Source: Capnocytophaga sp. oral taxon 878 (lineage in GTDB: Bacteria; Bacteroidota; Bacteroidia; Flavobacteriales; Flavobacteriaceae). From it: a stretch of DNA of 64,000 nucleotides. Shown piece after piece: positions 52,169 to 62,690 of this stretch. Position numbers and translations under genes: made by a program. The notes under the pieces are model-generated. The model worked only from the letters and a program-made list of their open reading frames with translations. It was not told the origin of the DNA and made no database searches. Every line of letters begins with the position of its first letter. The stretch's first letter is position 1. The stretch is taken from the NCBI RefSeq assembly GCF_002999135.1, contig NZ_CP027229.1, positions 1,632,001 to 1,696,000 on the forward strand. Direction: 5' to 3'.

Positions 52169-52717
52169 TTATAGAAATAATTTTTCTTTAAATTCTTGTT
52201 GCAATCTATTGAGCTTATATGCAACACTTGCATTATATTGAATATCGCCTACGCGAAGTATAAAGCCTCCTATAATATTCTTATCAACCCTATTTTCAAT
52301 AGTAATATTGTTATTTTGGGTAAGGGTAATTACCTTTTGCAACATTTGTTGTTGGGTAGCAGCATCAAGTGGGGTAGCAGTAGTAACTACCGCTATTTTG
52401 TTATTTTTGTAATTGTTATATTGCAATACAAACTTTTCGGCTACTGCTCCTAATATAGGCAAGCGTCTGTTCTCAATTAGCAAGTCGAACAAACGATGTG
52501 TTTGAGGTGTAATAGCATTAAAGACTTTGGTAAGTACACTTTTCTTTACTGTGGTTTTCACAATAGGTGAAATGAGCATGCGTTCCAAATCTTTATTGGC
52601 TTTTATAGTTTTATCTATCAAGGTCATATCGGCAAATACTCCTTCCAAACTATTTTGCTGGAGGGTGTATTCCAAAAGAGCCTTGGCATATCTGTTTGCT
52701 ACTCTCAATCCGTACAT
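52169..52717 (-). CDS. atpH: ATP synthase F1 subunit delta
   Basis: 182 residues. Peripheral-stalk OSCP/delta subunit that joins F1 to subunit b. The N-terminal helical domain (GLRVANRYAKALLEYTLQQ) and the C-terminal part (DKNIIGGFILRVGDIQYNASV) match the family. Separated from atpF by 7 bp. Confidence 0.94.
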   Translation of the reverse strand: MYGLRVANRYAKALLEYTLQQNSLEGVFADMTLIDKTIKANKDLERMLISPIVKTTVKKSVLTKVFNAITPQTHRLFDLLIENRRLPILGAVAEKFVLQYNNYKNNKIAVVTTATPLDAATQQQMLQKVITLTQNNNITIENRVDKNIIGGFILRVGDIQYNASVAYKLNRLQQEFKEKLFL

Positions 52718-52724
52718 AAGCTAC

Positions 52725-53216
52725 TTAATTTAAGGTAACATTTTTAAGGTAATCATTGATGAGGGCAGTTTGTTTTTTCTCGTCTGAGAGTTCGCTTATC
52801 ATCACTTTCTGAGCCATTTCAATAGAAAGTGCTGCTACTTGGTCCTTCAGTTGAGCTAAAGCTACTTTTTTCTCACTTTCAATAGCTTGTTGAGCTTGTT
52901 TGATAAGCTTAGCCCCTTCGCGACCTGCTTCGTCTTTGGCTTCAGTTATTATTTTATCTTTGATATCTCTTGCCTCCTTAAGGATAGTATCTCTTTCAGC
53001 ACGTGCTTCAGCCAAGAGACGTTCGTTATCAGCTTTGAGATTAGCCATTTGTTTTTGAGCCTCTTCTGCAGCTTCTAAAGCTTGGTTAATAGAATTTTCA
53101 CGCTCTTTTACTGCACTCATTATAGGCTTCCAAGCAAATTTTGCTAGGAGGAAAAGCAATATTAAAAAGATTATTGTATTCCAAAATAATAAACTCTCAG
53201 GATGTGCTAAATTCAT
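52725..53216 (-). CDS. atpF: ATP synthase Fo subunit b
   Basis: 163 residues. One N-terminal membrane helix (LLFWNTIIFLILLFLLAKFAW) and a long charged coiled coil forming the peripheral stalk dimer. Position between atpE and atpH confirms the call. Confidence 0.95.
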   Translation of the reverse strand: MNLAHPESLLFWNTIIFLILLFLLAKFAWKPIMSAVKERENSINQALEAAEEAQKQMANLKADNERLLAEARAERDTILKEARDIKDKIITEAKDEAGREGAKLIKQAQQAIESEKKVALAQLKDQVAALSIEMAQKVMISELSDEKKQTALINDYLKNVTLN

Positions 53217-53308
53217 TTTATTAGTTATTTATTATCAGTTATCAATTATTAGTTTTTAGAAAAAAACCGTTATGTAACCAACCGTTACACAACGGTTTTG
53301 TTGTTTTA

Positions 53309-54603
<1,295 letters not shown>

Positions 54604-54624
54604 TACTACTTATTTTTATTCGTG

Positions 54625-54632
54625 CAAAAATA
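54625..54632 (-). promoter_or_regulatory. Probable -7 box of the atp operon
   Basis: Minus strand TATTTTTG, 21 bp before the atpB ATG. The triplet 19 bp upstream is TCG, so the -33 box is weak. Confidence 0.55.
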
Positions 54633-54711
54633 GGAGTTTTTATTTAAGTAGCGAAATTTTTAACAAACTTTTTCACTCTCATTTTCTTAACTCACTGTAA
54701 ATCAATAGACA

Positions 54712-55230
54712 TTATAAGATACTATACACTGAATGCCCACTTAGTTTATCACGTCCATTCAAGAAATGTAATTCCATTAAGAAATCAAGCTGTACTATAT
54801 GTCCTCCAAGTCGTTCTACTAATTTAATTACAGCCTGAGCTGTACCACCAGTAGCGAGGATATCATCATGAATAAGAATTTTTTCACCCTTATTAATAGC
54901 ATCTTGATGAATTTCAAGTACATCTTGTCCATACTCTAAATCATAAGTTTGTGAGAGTGTTTTATAGGGTAATTTCCCTTTCTTGCGTACTGGTACAAAA
55001 CCAGCTCCGAGACGCTGCGCAAGGAGCATACCAAAAAAGAAACCACGGCTTTCCATACCTACTACCTTATCAATTTTTTGTCCGTGTAGGTTTTCTACCA
55101 ATAAATCAATAACATATTCCACTCCTTTTACGTCCATTAACAAAGGGGTAATATCTTTGAATATAATTCCTTCTTTAGGAAAATCTTTAATATCTCTAAT
55201 TCTATTTTGAATGTATTCTTTTTTGTTCAT
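54712..55230 (-). CDS. apt: Adenine phosphoribosyltransferase
   Basis: 172 residues. Salvages adenine to AMP using PRPP. The PRPP-binding motif ILIHDDILATGGTA and the flexible-loop region KGKLPYKTLSQTYDLEYG are present; the N-terminus (IRDIKDFPKEGIIFKDITPLL) is diagnostic. Begins 1 bp after the ctlX stop, so it is co-transcribed with it. Confidence 0.96.
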   Translation of the reverse strand: MNKKEYIQNRIRDIKDFPKEGIIFKDITPLLMDVKGVEYVIDLLVENLHGQKIDKVVGMESRGFFFGMLLAQRLGAGFVPVRKKGKLPYKTLSQTYDLEYGQDVLEIHQDAINKGEKILIHDDILATGGTAQAVIKLVERLGGHIVQLDFLMELHFLNGRDKLSGHSVYSIL

Positions 55231-55231
55231 T

Positions 55232-56173
55232 TTAATTATTAGTTGCTAGAGGGTTAAATACTTCAGCTAACATACAACGCGCACTCCCCCCTCCACAGGT
55301 TTCAATAGTTTCTAAATTACTATGGATAATATGTGTGTATTTTTCAATAGTACTGATTTGTTGAGGCGTGAGGGCATTATAAGCTGTATCACTCATTACC
55401 ATATAGGTACTATCCTTACCTTGCACTTGTAACATATTACCCGCATACTGATGCATTTGCTGGATAGTAATGTTTATAACCTCTTTGTTATCCTCTTTAA
55501 GGTGATTGAGAAGGTTTTTTCGTTCTTTTTTATCGGTAATGGTATCTAAACATACTATTGCAAAATTAACTCCTAAGGCCATCATTACATTGGTGTGATA
55601 GATAGGCATTGCCTTACCATTGACTTGCTGGTAAGCCGTAAAGAGTACAGGGGTATACTCAAAATCTTCACAAAACTCAATAAAAAGCTCTTCATCGGCG
55701 CGAGGTGATAAGGCGCAATAGGCTTTACGGTTTACCCTATCAAGTATCATAGCTCCTGTACCTTCTAAAAATATATTTTCTTTCTCGGCTTCGGTATAAT
55801 CATATACATTCTCAATATCAAAACCTTCAGCTTCAACCTTTTCTAAAATATCTTCACGGCGCTCACGACGGCGATTTTCGGCAAACATAGGATAAATAGC
55901 TACATTGGCATTTTGATGGAAAGTAATCCAGTTATTAGGGAATACCGAATCCGGGGTATTTTGCTCATAGATATCATCAATAGCAATAACCTTTACACCT
56001 ACCTCACGCAACTTTTGTACAAGACCATCAAACTCTTGTTGCGCTTGGCGGTTTATTTCCTCGTTTTTCAAATCCATTTCCTCTTGGAAATAGTTATTAA
56101 CAACGGTTTGTTCATTCATACGGAAGCGCACAGGGCGCACCATTAGTACTGTGTTGGTAATTTGTTTTTTCAT
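55232..56173 (-). CDS. ctlX: Citrulline utilization hydrolase CtlX (amidinotransferase fold)
   Basis: 313 residues. The fold and active-site pattern are of the arginine deiminase/amidinotransferase superfamily: NTVLMVRPVRF, the DSVFPNNWITFH Asp/Asn site, YHTNVMMALG with the catalytic His, and the C-terminal nucleophilic Cys in GGGSARCMLAEVF. Flavobacterial members are called CtlX. The start at 56173 is chosen because upstream in-frame codons lie within the promoter. Operon with apt. Confidence 0.85.
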   Translation of the reverse strand: MKKQITNTVLMVRPVRFRMNEQTVVNNYFQEEMDLKNEEINRQAQQEFDGLVQKLREVGVKVIAIDDIYEQNTPDSVFPNNWITFHQNANVAIYPMFAENRRRERREDILEKVEAEGFDIENVYDYTEAEKENIFLEGTGAMILDRVNRKAYCALSPRADEELFIEFCEDFEYTPVLFTAYQQVNGKAMPIYHTNVMMALGVNFAIVCLDTITDKKERKNLLNHLKEDNKEVINITIQQMHQYAGNMLQVQGKDSTYMVMSDTAYNALTPQQISTIEKYTHIIHSNLETIETCGGGSARCMLAEVFNPLATNN

Positions 56174-56192
56174 TTTCTTCTTTTGAAAGGGA

Positions 56193-56222
56193 CAAAGGTA
56201 CAAATATTTTTTTAATTAGCAA
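56193..56222 (-). promoter_or_regulatory. Promoter of ctlX-apt
   Basis: Minus strand: TTG (56220-56222), 19 bp, TACCTTTG (56193-56200); 19 bp before the chosen start. Confidence 0.84.
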
Positions 56223-56231
56223 AGAACTAAA

Positions 56232-56270
56232 AAAGAGGCTGTTCAAAAAATTAGAAACAACCTCTTTATC
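56232..56270 (-). terminator. Terminator after the GH16 gene
   Basis: Hairpin (56232-56243 with 56256-56267, one mismatch) followed by a T run on the minus strand. It separates GH16 from the ctlX promoter. Confidence 0.75.
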
Positions 56271-56288
56271 TTATTATTATATTACATT

Positions 56289-57095
56289 CTATTTTTGATA
56301 GTAGCGTACCCAATCAATATACATTTTGACAGGCTTATCAAAGGGTTCTACCTCGCCTACCCACTTACCTCCTAACTGCATATCAATAAGTAAGTAATAA
56401 GGCTCATTGGTAAAGGGGTATTGTCCTTCATTTTCCTTACTTGCATCACGCTCATAAGTATAAGTAAGCTGGTTATTCACGTAAAACTTTACTGCTTTAT
56501 CATCCCATTCTACTCCATAAATATTATAATCATCAGGGTTAATAGCGTGGGTAGTGTTGTGCTTATGATTTTTATATTTTTGGGTATAACTACTATGTAC
56601 TGTTTGATACACAAAGCTATCATAGTTAAGGCGTTCTAAAATATCTATCTCACCACCTGTAGGCCATTTGGCTGTTTTGGGGAGCATCCAGATAGCAGGC
56701 CAAGAGCCTTTAGTACCTTCAAGCTTGCATCGCACTTCAATTTTACCGGGGTCAAAGTACTTTTTATTTATAGTATATACACCCCCTGTAATATATTGTG
56801 AAGAATCTTTTTGTAGATCGGTATTCATTTTACCTGAGAGAATAAGATTGCCATCGGTAATATCAAATAGGCTTTCATCATCACTCATTGTATTACGCCA
56901 ATCTATATTAGGGTTACGTGATATTTTGCTCCATATATCAGTAGCAAATATATCATCACGATCAAAGTCATCTTGCCAAGTAAGTTTCCACTGGGTAGTG
57001 GTAGAAGGCTGTTGTGTATTGGCTTTCTGCTTTTCCTTTTCTGAACAGCTATTAACAAGCCCTATAAAAGCTGATAGTAATAAAATTATTTTCAT
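56289..57095 (-). CDS. GH16 family glycan hydrolase lipoprotein
   Basis: 268 residues. Lipoprotein signal with lipobox Cys at residue 17 (GLVNSC). The GH16 catalytic motif ExDxxE is E149-I-D151-I-L-E154 in TGGEIDILERL; aromatic substrate-cleft residues (WPAIWMLP, IDWVRYY) are present. GH16 enzymes cut beta-1,3 or beta-1,4 glucans and galactans, and some cut mucin O-glycans; the substrate is not settled. It lies directly downstream of susC-susD and is likely the surface endo-enzyme of that locus. Confidence 0.88.
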   Translation of the reverse strand: MKIILLLSAFIGLVNSCSEKEKQKANTQQPSTTTQWKLTWQDDFDRDDIFATDIWSKISRNPNIDWRNTMSDDESLFDITDGNLILSGKMNTDLQKDSSQYITGGVYTINKKYFDPGKIEVRCKLEGTKGSWPAIWMLPKTAKWPTGGEIDILERLNYDSFVYQTVHSSYTQKYKNHKHNTTHAINPDDYNIYGVEWDDKAVKFYVNNQLTYTYERDASKENEGQYPFTNEPYYLLIDMQLGGKWVGEVEPFDKPVKMYIDWVRYYQK

Positions 57096-57113
57096 TTCTT
57101 ACAATATTAATTG

Positions 57114-57158
57114 AAAAAGAGGCTGCTCCTTATTATAAGGTAAAACAGCCTCTTTTTT
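57114..57158 (-). terminator. Terminator-like hairpin between susD and the GH16 gene
   Basis: A perfect 12-bp stem (57114-57125 with 57146-57157) and T run on the minus strand. It could end most susCD transcripts and lower GH16 expression. Confidence 0.8.
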
Positions 57159-57194
57159 ATAAACCTATTTCAAAAGTGATATAAGCAATTGAAA

Positions 57195-59147
57195 TTATTC
57201 GGTAGGAATGCCATCCGCTTGAGCTGGCCAATATGGGTTAGGATATACCACACTAGTGCTTAAATCACCTCCTTTTGAGGTACGTAAAAAGTTTTCGAAA
57301 CCTATAGGAGATAGATAATGAGCTTTGGTCCAAGTAATACCATTGTAATACAAGTTATTTTGTTGGATTATTTGGTATGGACGTATGTAATTGCTTAAGT
57401 TCTTTGATGATATGTTAGGACTAGCAGCAGGTAAAGCAACTAATTTAGATACTCCTTTGTTATCTTTATATTTATCATACATACTTGCCCAAAGGTTCAT
57501 ACCTTCTATTTGGTAGTTATTTAGTTGATCCATAGCACGCCAACGTTTTAAGTCTTCCCAACGCATACCTTCTGCTATAAATTCACAACGACGTTCACGA
57601 CGGATATTGTAAAGAGTTGGATCTACTTTTTGTCCTGCTGAATAAACAGCCCAGTCGTTTTCTTTATCTAGATTGGTAGCTGCTATAGTAGCTTGGTAGT
57701 TATCACTTACTCCTGCACGTACACGTAAAGCTTTCCAATAACGAGCTGCATCAGCATCTATGCTATTATTTTTTACATAGCAAGCCTCTATATAATTGAG
57801 GTAAGCTTCTGATGCACGGAATACGATACAACCTGCTTCGGTAAGTACTGCATCGGTAAGGTATTTAGGATCACCATTAAGACCTTTTTTTACATCATAT
57901 CCTGTTACTGATTTTCTTTCAACGATTGAGTTGATGATATCAGGATAGCTATTTACTTGTTGATTAACTGCTAAGTAATCACCAGGTACACGCATAAATA
58001 GTTGCAAACGCTCATCACGGTTATTTTTCACTGTAGTTAAATCAGCATCTCCTTGATAGCCTGATCCTAAATCATAAATAGGCAAACCATTTTTCATTAA
58101 GAAAGCATCTACAAAGCCACGAGTATAACCACTGTTACCACCACCTGTTAAGAAACCGTTAGTATAGTGACCTACACTTTTTTCAGCACTGTACTGTCTC
58201 CAAAGTAATACTTCTGAGTAACCTGATTGGCTGTTATCTCCATACATTTTGAAGTAAGGATTGCTAAATACATCGGCTCCTGTAACATTATGGTTATTGG
58301 TTACCAATGTGAAAGCATCGGCTACAGCTTTGGCTGAAGTCATTGCTTCGGTTAAGAAGTAGTTAATTTCACTATCAATATTAATGCTAAAACCTGATAG
58401 GTAAGGCATATTAGCCCCTGGCCAACCTGGACCTCCTGGTACGTGTGCTGTACCTTTATGGTATTTTAACCAAGTACCTTCATACAAGGCTACACGTGAA
58501 CGGAAAAGTTGTGCTACCTCTTTGCTAATACGGTTTTTGTTTTCTACAGGTCCTGATTTTAGTAGGGTGATAGCCTTATCCAAATCTTCTAATATAAAGC
58601 GAGCAACCTCATTACGAGGGCGACGTTTTGAAGCTTCTATAAGGGCATCTTCATTATCAGGAAGCACTGTTTTTACTATTGGATAATCACCATAGGCTTC
58701 TAAACGAGTAAAATACTCATAAGCTCTTAAAAAGTAAGCTTCGCCTAAGTAGTGATTAATATTGGCAGCTGTACCTACGATTTTTCCAGCTTCAATTTTA
58801 GGGGTTATTTCGGCAATAAAGTAATTCAAAGCACGTATATTACCAAAGTTATAACCATCGGTACCAGTAGGGACGTGCCATTGTCCTTTTAGCCAAGCTC
58901 TATTTGCATCTCTATCAGCTTGGTTATCTGTACCATTATCTGCTTTGAAACGTCCTATACTATAGCCAGAGTGCGTAGGGAAACTATAATAATTAATAGT
59001 ATAGGCAGCTAAATCGGCTTCGGTATTAAAATACTGCTGAGGGGTAATGTTTGAGAGAGGCTCTCTGTCCAAAAAATCATTACATCCTACAAGCCCTACC
59101 ACAATAAGGGTAGCAGCTATAATATTTCTGTATATCTTTTTCATCAT
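57195..59147 (-). CDS. SusD/RagB family outer membrane nutrient-binding lipoprotein
   Basis: 650 residues. Lipoprotein with Cys at residue 22 (VGLVGCNDFLDREPLS). The N-terminal SusD-like domain and the RagB C-terminal domain (EFIAEGMRWEDLKRWRAMD, SPIGFENF) are clear. It binds glycan at the cell surface and caps the SusC channel. It begins 9 bp after the susC stop. Confidence 0.95.
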   Translation of the reverse strand: MMKKIYRNIIAATLIVVGLVGCNDFLDREPLSNITPQQYFNTEADLAAYTINYYSFPTHSGYSIGRFKADNGTDNQADRDANRAWLKGQWHVPTGTDGYNFGNIRALNYFIAEITPKIEAGKIVGTAANINHYLGEAYFLRAYEYFTRLEAYGDYPIVKTVLPDNEDALIEASKRRPRNEVARFILEDLDKAITLLKSGPVENKNRISKEVAQLFRSRVALYEGTWLKYHKGTAHVPGGPGWPGANMPYLSGFSINIDSEINYFLTEAMTSAKAVADAFTLVTNNHNVTGADVFSNPYFKMYGDNSQSGYSEVLLWRQYSAEKSVGHYTNGFLTGGGNSGYTRGFVDAFLMKNGLPIYDLGSGYQGDADLTTVKNNRDERLQLFMRVPGDYLAVNQQVNSYPDIINSIVERKSVTGYDVKKGLNGDPKYLTDAVLTEAGCIVFRASEAYLNYIEACYVKNNSIDADAARYWKALRVRAGVSDNYQATIAATNLDKENDWAVYSAGQKVDPTLYNIRRERRCEFIAEGMRWEDLKRWRAMDQLNNYQIEGMNLWASMYDKYKDNKGVSKLVALPAASPNISSKNLSNYIRPYQIIQQNNLYYNGITWTKAHYLSPIGFENFLRTSKGGDLSTSVVYPNPYWPAQADGIPTE

Positions 59148-59156
59148 TTTGTCTTT

Positions 59157-62100
59157 TTAGAAAGTTACACTTAAACCTGTTGAAACAACTCTTGAGAGTG
59201 GGTATAGTTTACCTTCTCCCCAAGCACCTCCGTTAGCTTCAGGGTCGAATATTTTAGAAAGTTTGGTAAAGGTAAATACATTATCAGCAGAAAGGTAGAT
59301 ACGCATATTATCAATACCGATAGTTTTCATTATATCTTTAGGGAAAGTATAACCTATTTGGATGTTTTTCAAACGTACATAAGAAGCATCTTGTATCCAA
59401 CGAGTTTGTGTTTCAAAGTTCTTTCCTCCTCCGTCCATAGTAGGACGTGGGTAATAAGAATTTACATTAGGACCGAAAGGACTATCAGTATTTTCAGGAC
59501 GGAAGTAATCTAAATGTTCTTTAAATCCTGCTGATTGCCATACGTTTTGGTTAGCACCTTTGAAATAAGGAGAGCCATTGAAAGTAAGCTCACGTTTTCC
59601 TGTACCTTGCCAGAACATACTAAAGTCTACATTTTTGTATTTCAATTCTAATTGTACACCAAAGTTGTAACGAGGGGTAGTGTTACCAATAACTTTTCTG
59701 TCGCCAGAATCATTTGAAGTTCCAGAACCTCCGTTAATTTTACCATCACCATTAAGGTCTTTATACATAATATCACCAGCAGCCCAGTTATTACCTAAAG
59801 CACTTTGATCATGAGTACGTAACCATTCGGTCATTTCTGCATCGGTTTTGGCGATACCTTCGGTTTCATATCCCCATATTTCACCCAAATATTGTCCTTC
59901 GCGGTAGGTACCTAATGAGTTGTTTTTATTTGGATATTTAGTAATTTTTTGGCGGCTATCGGTAAGGTTAGCGCTAATACCATAGCTAAAGTCTTCTCCT
60001 ATCCTATCTTTCCAACTGGTAACAATTTCGAAACCATTTGACACCATATCTGTATTATTAATACGAGCGGGATCAGTACCTAATACAGAAGGCAATTCTG
60101 GAGCAGGTCCGACCATATTATAAGTTTTACGGCTAAACAATTCTAAAGTGAATTTTAAGCGATTGGTAAAAGCAGAAAGGTCGAAACCGGCATTCCAAGA
60201 AGCTACTTTTTCCCAAGTAAGAGAAGAAGCTACTAAACCTGGAACTTTTGCTGTATTAGTCTTATCACCTCTTAATAACCAGTTACCATTGTTAGTTCCA
60301 ATATTCATTGTTTGATAGAATGGGTACCAACTATTTGTGTTTTGGTTACCTAACTCACCATAAGAAGCACGGAATTTAAATTCATTAACTGTTTCGCCAA
60401 ACTTGCCTAGATGTTTCCAGAAGTTTTCTTTAGCAAGGTTCCAACCTACTGAAGCAGATGTAAATAGGTTCCAACGTTGGTCACGTAAGAAACGGCTAGT
60501 ACCATCATAACGAGTATTGATTTCTAATAAGTATCTACCATCATAATTGTAGTTTAACCTTGCAAAGAAACCTGCTGTAGCCCAATGCTGATAGTCTCCA
60601 CTTACATCGTCATTTTTACCTCCCGTAGTATTTAATGAGAGTGAGTTTATACTATACAATTCATCTCGGGAAGCAGAAAATTGACGTGTTTTTTGCAATT
60701 CAGATTGAAAACCTCCTAATAATGTAAAGGTATGTTGGTTTACTTGCTTAGTATACGAAGTATAAATATTGGTGTTGAAGAAGTTATAGCGAGATGCTGA
60801 TTCACTTATTTTTGATTGCCCAGCTGGAGCAGAACCATCACGTGAAATAGCGATAGGCTCACCATGTAAACCATATTTGTAGATAGGCAAATAATACCAA
60901 TTATTAAATACATCAGTAGTACGGTAGTTAAGCTCTACATTGGTAACCCAACCTTTTATAGGATTGAATACCAAAGCTAACTGTTGGGTAAGTTCATCGG
61001 TTTGTGTTTTATCACGACCTTCGTTAAGCTGAGCGATTTCGTTACCATTCATATAGTGCCCATTAGGATCTTTGAGTGGCAAAGTAGGCCAACGGCGAGC
61101 GATATTGTGGAAGAACAAACCACCTAAATAAGAAGAGCGAGAAAAATCTTTGCGAGAGAAGCGTGTGCTGTACTCTAACTTCAAGTAAGGAAGTATTTGT
61201 GAAGAGATTTTAGCATTGGCTGAATAGCGTCCTAACTTATCAGTATTATAACGGGTAAGACCTTCAACATCAAGCCAACCTAATGACACGTAATATTTTA
61301 ATTTTTCATTACCGCCACGAGCACTGAAATTGTGTTCTTGTGAAGGAGCCGAAGTTCTGTAGAATTCTTTAAACCAGTCTACATTTGCCCAGCTTTGTTT
61401 GTAGTCATTCCAAGCTCCGGTACCATCTTTTCTTGGGTTCCAATCGGTAGCTGCTGTTAGGGTTCCTGCTTTGTAAGCTTTTATTTTCTCAAGGATATGA
61501 GGTTCAAATACAGGAGCGCCACCGTTATTTCTTTGAGCTTCGTTGAAATAGTAGGCAAAATCTTCTGAATCTAACATTTCGGGAATACCTATAGGAGAGC
61601 TAAGACGATAGTTGGTATTATAGTTCATTTCTACTCTACCTTCTCTACCTGATTTGGTAGTAATTAAAACTACCCCGAAAGCAGCACGAGAACCATAGAT
61701 AGAAGCAGAAGCAGCATCTTTTAGTACAGAAATACTTTCGATATCTTGAGGGTTAAGAGTATTGATATCACCCTCCATACCATTGATAAGTATTAGTGGA
61801 CTTGCATTAGATCCTGTACCGATAGTACCTGCCCCACGTATGTTAAAAGAGAGGGCATTATCTAGCTGACCACCTCCGTTTCCTACGGAGAAGTTAAGAC
61901 CTGATACGTTCCCTTGTAGTGCTTGGGTTACGTTGTTCACAGGGCGGCTTTCTAAGGCCTTGGTATCTACCGAAGCAACCGCACCGGTTAAGTTTTCTTT
62001 TTTCTGAGTAGAAAAAGCTACTACGACCACTTCACTAAGTTGTTCAGTGTCTTCACCTAAAACTACATTAAGAGTAAGGGTTTTATTTGTACCACTTACT

Positions 62101-62351
62101 TTTTTAGACTGGGTAGCAAAACCCATAGAGCTAAACTCAAGCACATCACCGGCCTTGGCGGTAAGCTCATACTTACCATTATCATCGGTTGAAGTACCGT
62201 GCTTAGTTCCTTTTACTATTACCGAAGCACCAGGCAAAGGCATCTTTGCATCGTCGGTAACAGTACCTTTTACAGTGATTGTTTGTGCTACTGCTGTACT
62301 GAAACAACCTGCGAGCACAATTAAAATAAATGTTAAAAACTTTTCTTTCAT
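59157..62351 (-). CDS. SusC/RagA family TonB-linked outer membrane transporter
   Basis: 1064 residues. Signal peptide (MKEKFLTFILIVLAGCFSTAVAQ), a carboxypeptidase-D-like regulatory domain (TVTDDAKMPLPGASVIVKG), the plug domain (VVVAFSTQKKENLTGAVASV and VLKDAASASIYGSRAAFGVV) and a beta barrel ending in an aromatic residue (VVSTGLSVTF). It imports oligosaccharides held by SusD. Head of the susC-susD-GH16 locus. Confidence 0.96.
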   Translation of the reverse strand: MKEKFLTFILIVLAGCFSTAVAQTITVKGTVTDDAKMPLPGASVIVKGTKHGTSTDDNGKYELTAKAGDVLEFSSMGFATQSKKVSGTNKTLTLNVVLGEDTEQLSEVVVVAFSTQKKENLTGAVASVDTKALESRPVNNVTQALQGNVSGLNFSVGNGGGQLDNALSFNIRGAGTIGTGSNASPLILINGMEGDINTLNPQDIESISVLKDAASASIYGSRAAFGVVLITTKSGREGRVEMNYNTNYRLSSPIGIPEMLDSEDFAYYFNEAQRNNGGAPVFEPHILEKIKAYKAGTLTAATDWNPRKDGTGAWNDYKQSWANVDWFKEFYRTSAPSQEHNFSARGGNEKLKYYVSLGWLDVEGLTRYNTDKLGRYSANAKISSQILPYLKLEYSTRFSRKDFSRSSYLGGLFFHNIARRWPTLPLKDPNGHYMNGNEIAQLNEGRDKTQTDELTQQLALVFNPIKGWVTNVELNYRTTDVFNNWYYLPIYKYGLHGEPIAISRDGSAPAGQSKISESASRYNFFNTNIYTSYTKQVNQHTFTLLGGFQSELQKTRQFSASRDELYSINSLSLNTTGGKNDDVSGDYQHWATAGFFARLNYNYDGRYLLEINTRYDGTSRFLRDQRWNLFTSASVGWNLAKENFWKHLGKFGETVNEFKFRASYGELGNQNTNSWYPFYQTMNIGTNNGNWLLRGDKTNTAKVPGLVASSLTWEKVASWNAGFDLSAFTNRLKFTLELFSRKTYNMVGPAPELPSVLGTDPARINNTDMVSNGFEIVTSWKDRIGEDFSYGISANLTDSRQKITKYPNKNNSLGTYREGQYLGEIWGYETEGIAKTDAEMTEWLRTHDQSALGNNWAAGDIMYKDLNGDGKINGGSGTSNDSGDRKVIGNTTPRYNFGVQLELKYKNVDFSMFWQGTGKRELTFNGSPYFKGANQNVWQSAGFKEHLDYFRPENTDSPFGPNVNSYYPRPTMDGGGKNFETQTRWIQDASYVRLKNIQIGYTFPKDIMKTIGIDNMRIYLSADNVFTFTKLSKIFDPEANGGAWGEGKLYPLSRVVSTGLSVTF

Positions 62352-62378
62352 AAGTTCGGTTCTTTATGATTTTCGGGG

Positions 62379-62409
62379 CAAAATTATGTAATAACTTTAA
62401 ATTATACAA
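62379..62409 (-). promoter_or_regulatory. Promoter of susC-susD
   Basis: Minus strand: TTG (62407-62409), 20 bp, TAATTTTG (62379-62386), 27 bp before susC. Confidence 0.68.
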
Positions 62410-62636
62410 AATTTTTTAGTGTTTTTTTTATAATGAATCCATAACATAACGATTTTCAATAGTTTATACTAAGGGGTATGTTTTAGATTTTAGGTTTTAG
62501 GTGATAGGAGTTAGTGGATAAAGGGGTGTTATTTTAATATTATATACTACATTGTGTTAGATAGATGAACTTGCTTTGGCTGTAATACAAGTAACATACT
62601 TACAGTGCTAGGTGGCTGATTATGTAGAAAGTAGCT

Positions 62637-62665
62637 TTGAGTTTTGTGTTTTTTTACTAATTTTG
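62637..62665 (+). promoter_or_regulatory. Candidate promoter of pbpC
   Basis: TTG (62637-62639), 18 bp, TAATTTTG (62658-62665), 25 bp before the ATG. The spacer is one base short. Confidence 0.6.
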
Positions 62666-62690
62666 CAGCGATAACCTTGTAAACTCTGAA

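Larger units (their letters stand above)
62352..62690. other. Divergent intergenic region between susC and pbpC
   Basis: 339 bp. It holds the susC promoter (62379-62409), a TTAG-rich low-complexity stretch (about 62483-62520) and the pbpC promoter (62637-62665). No operator-like inverted repeat was seen. A minus-strand open frame at 62547-63053 is a shadow of pbpC. Confidence 0.6.
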
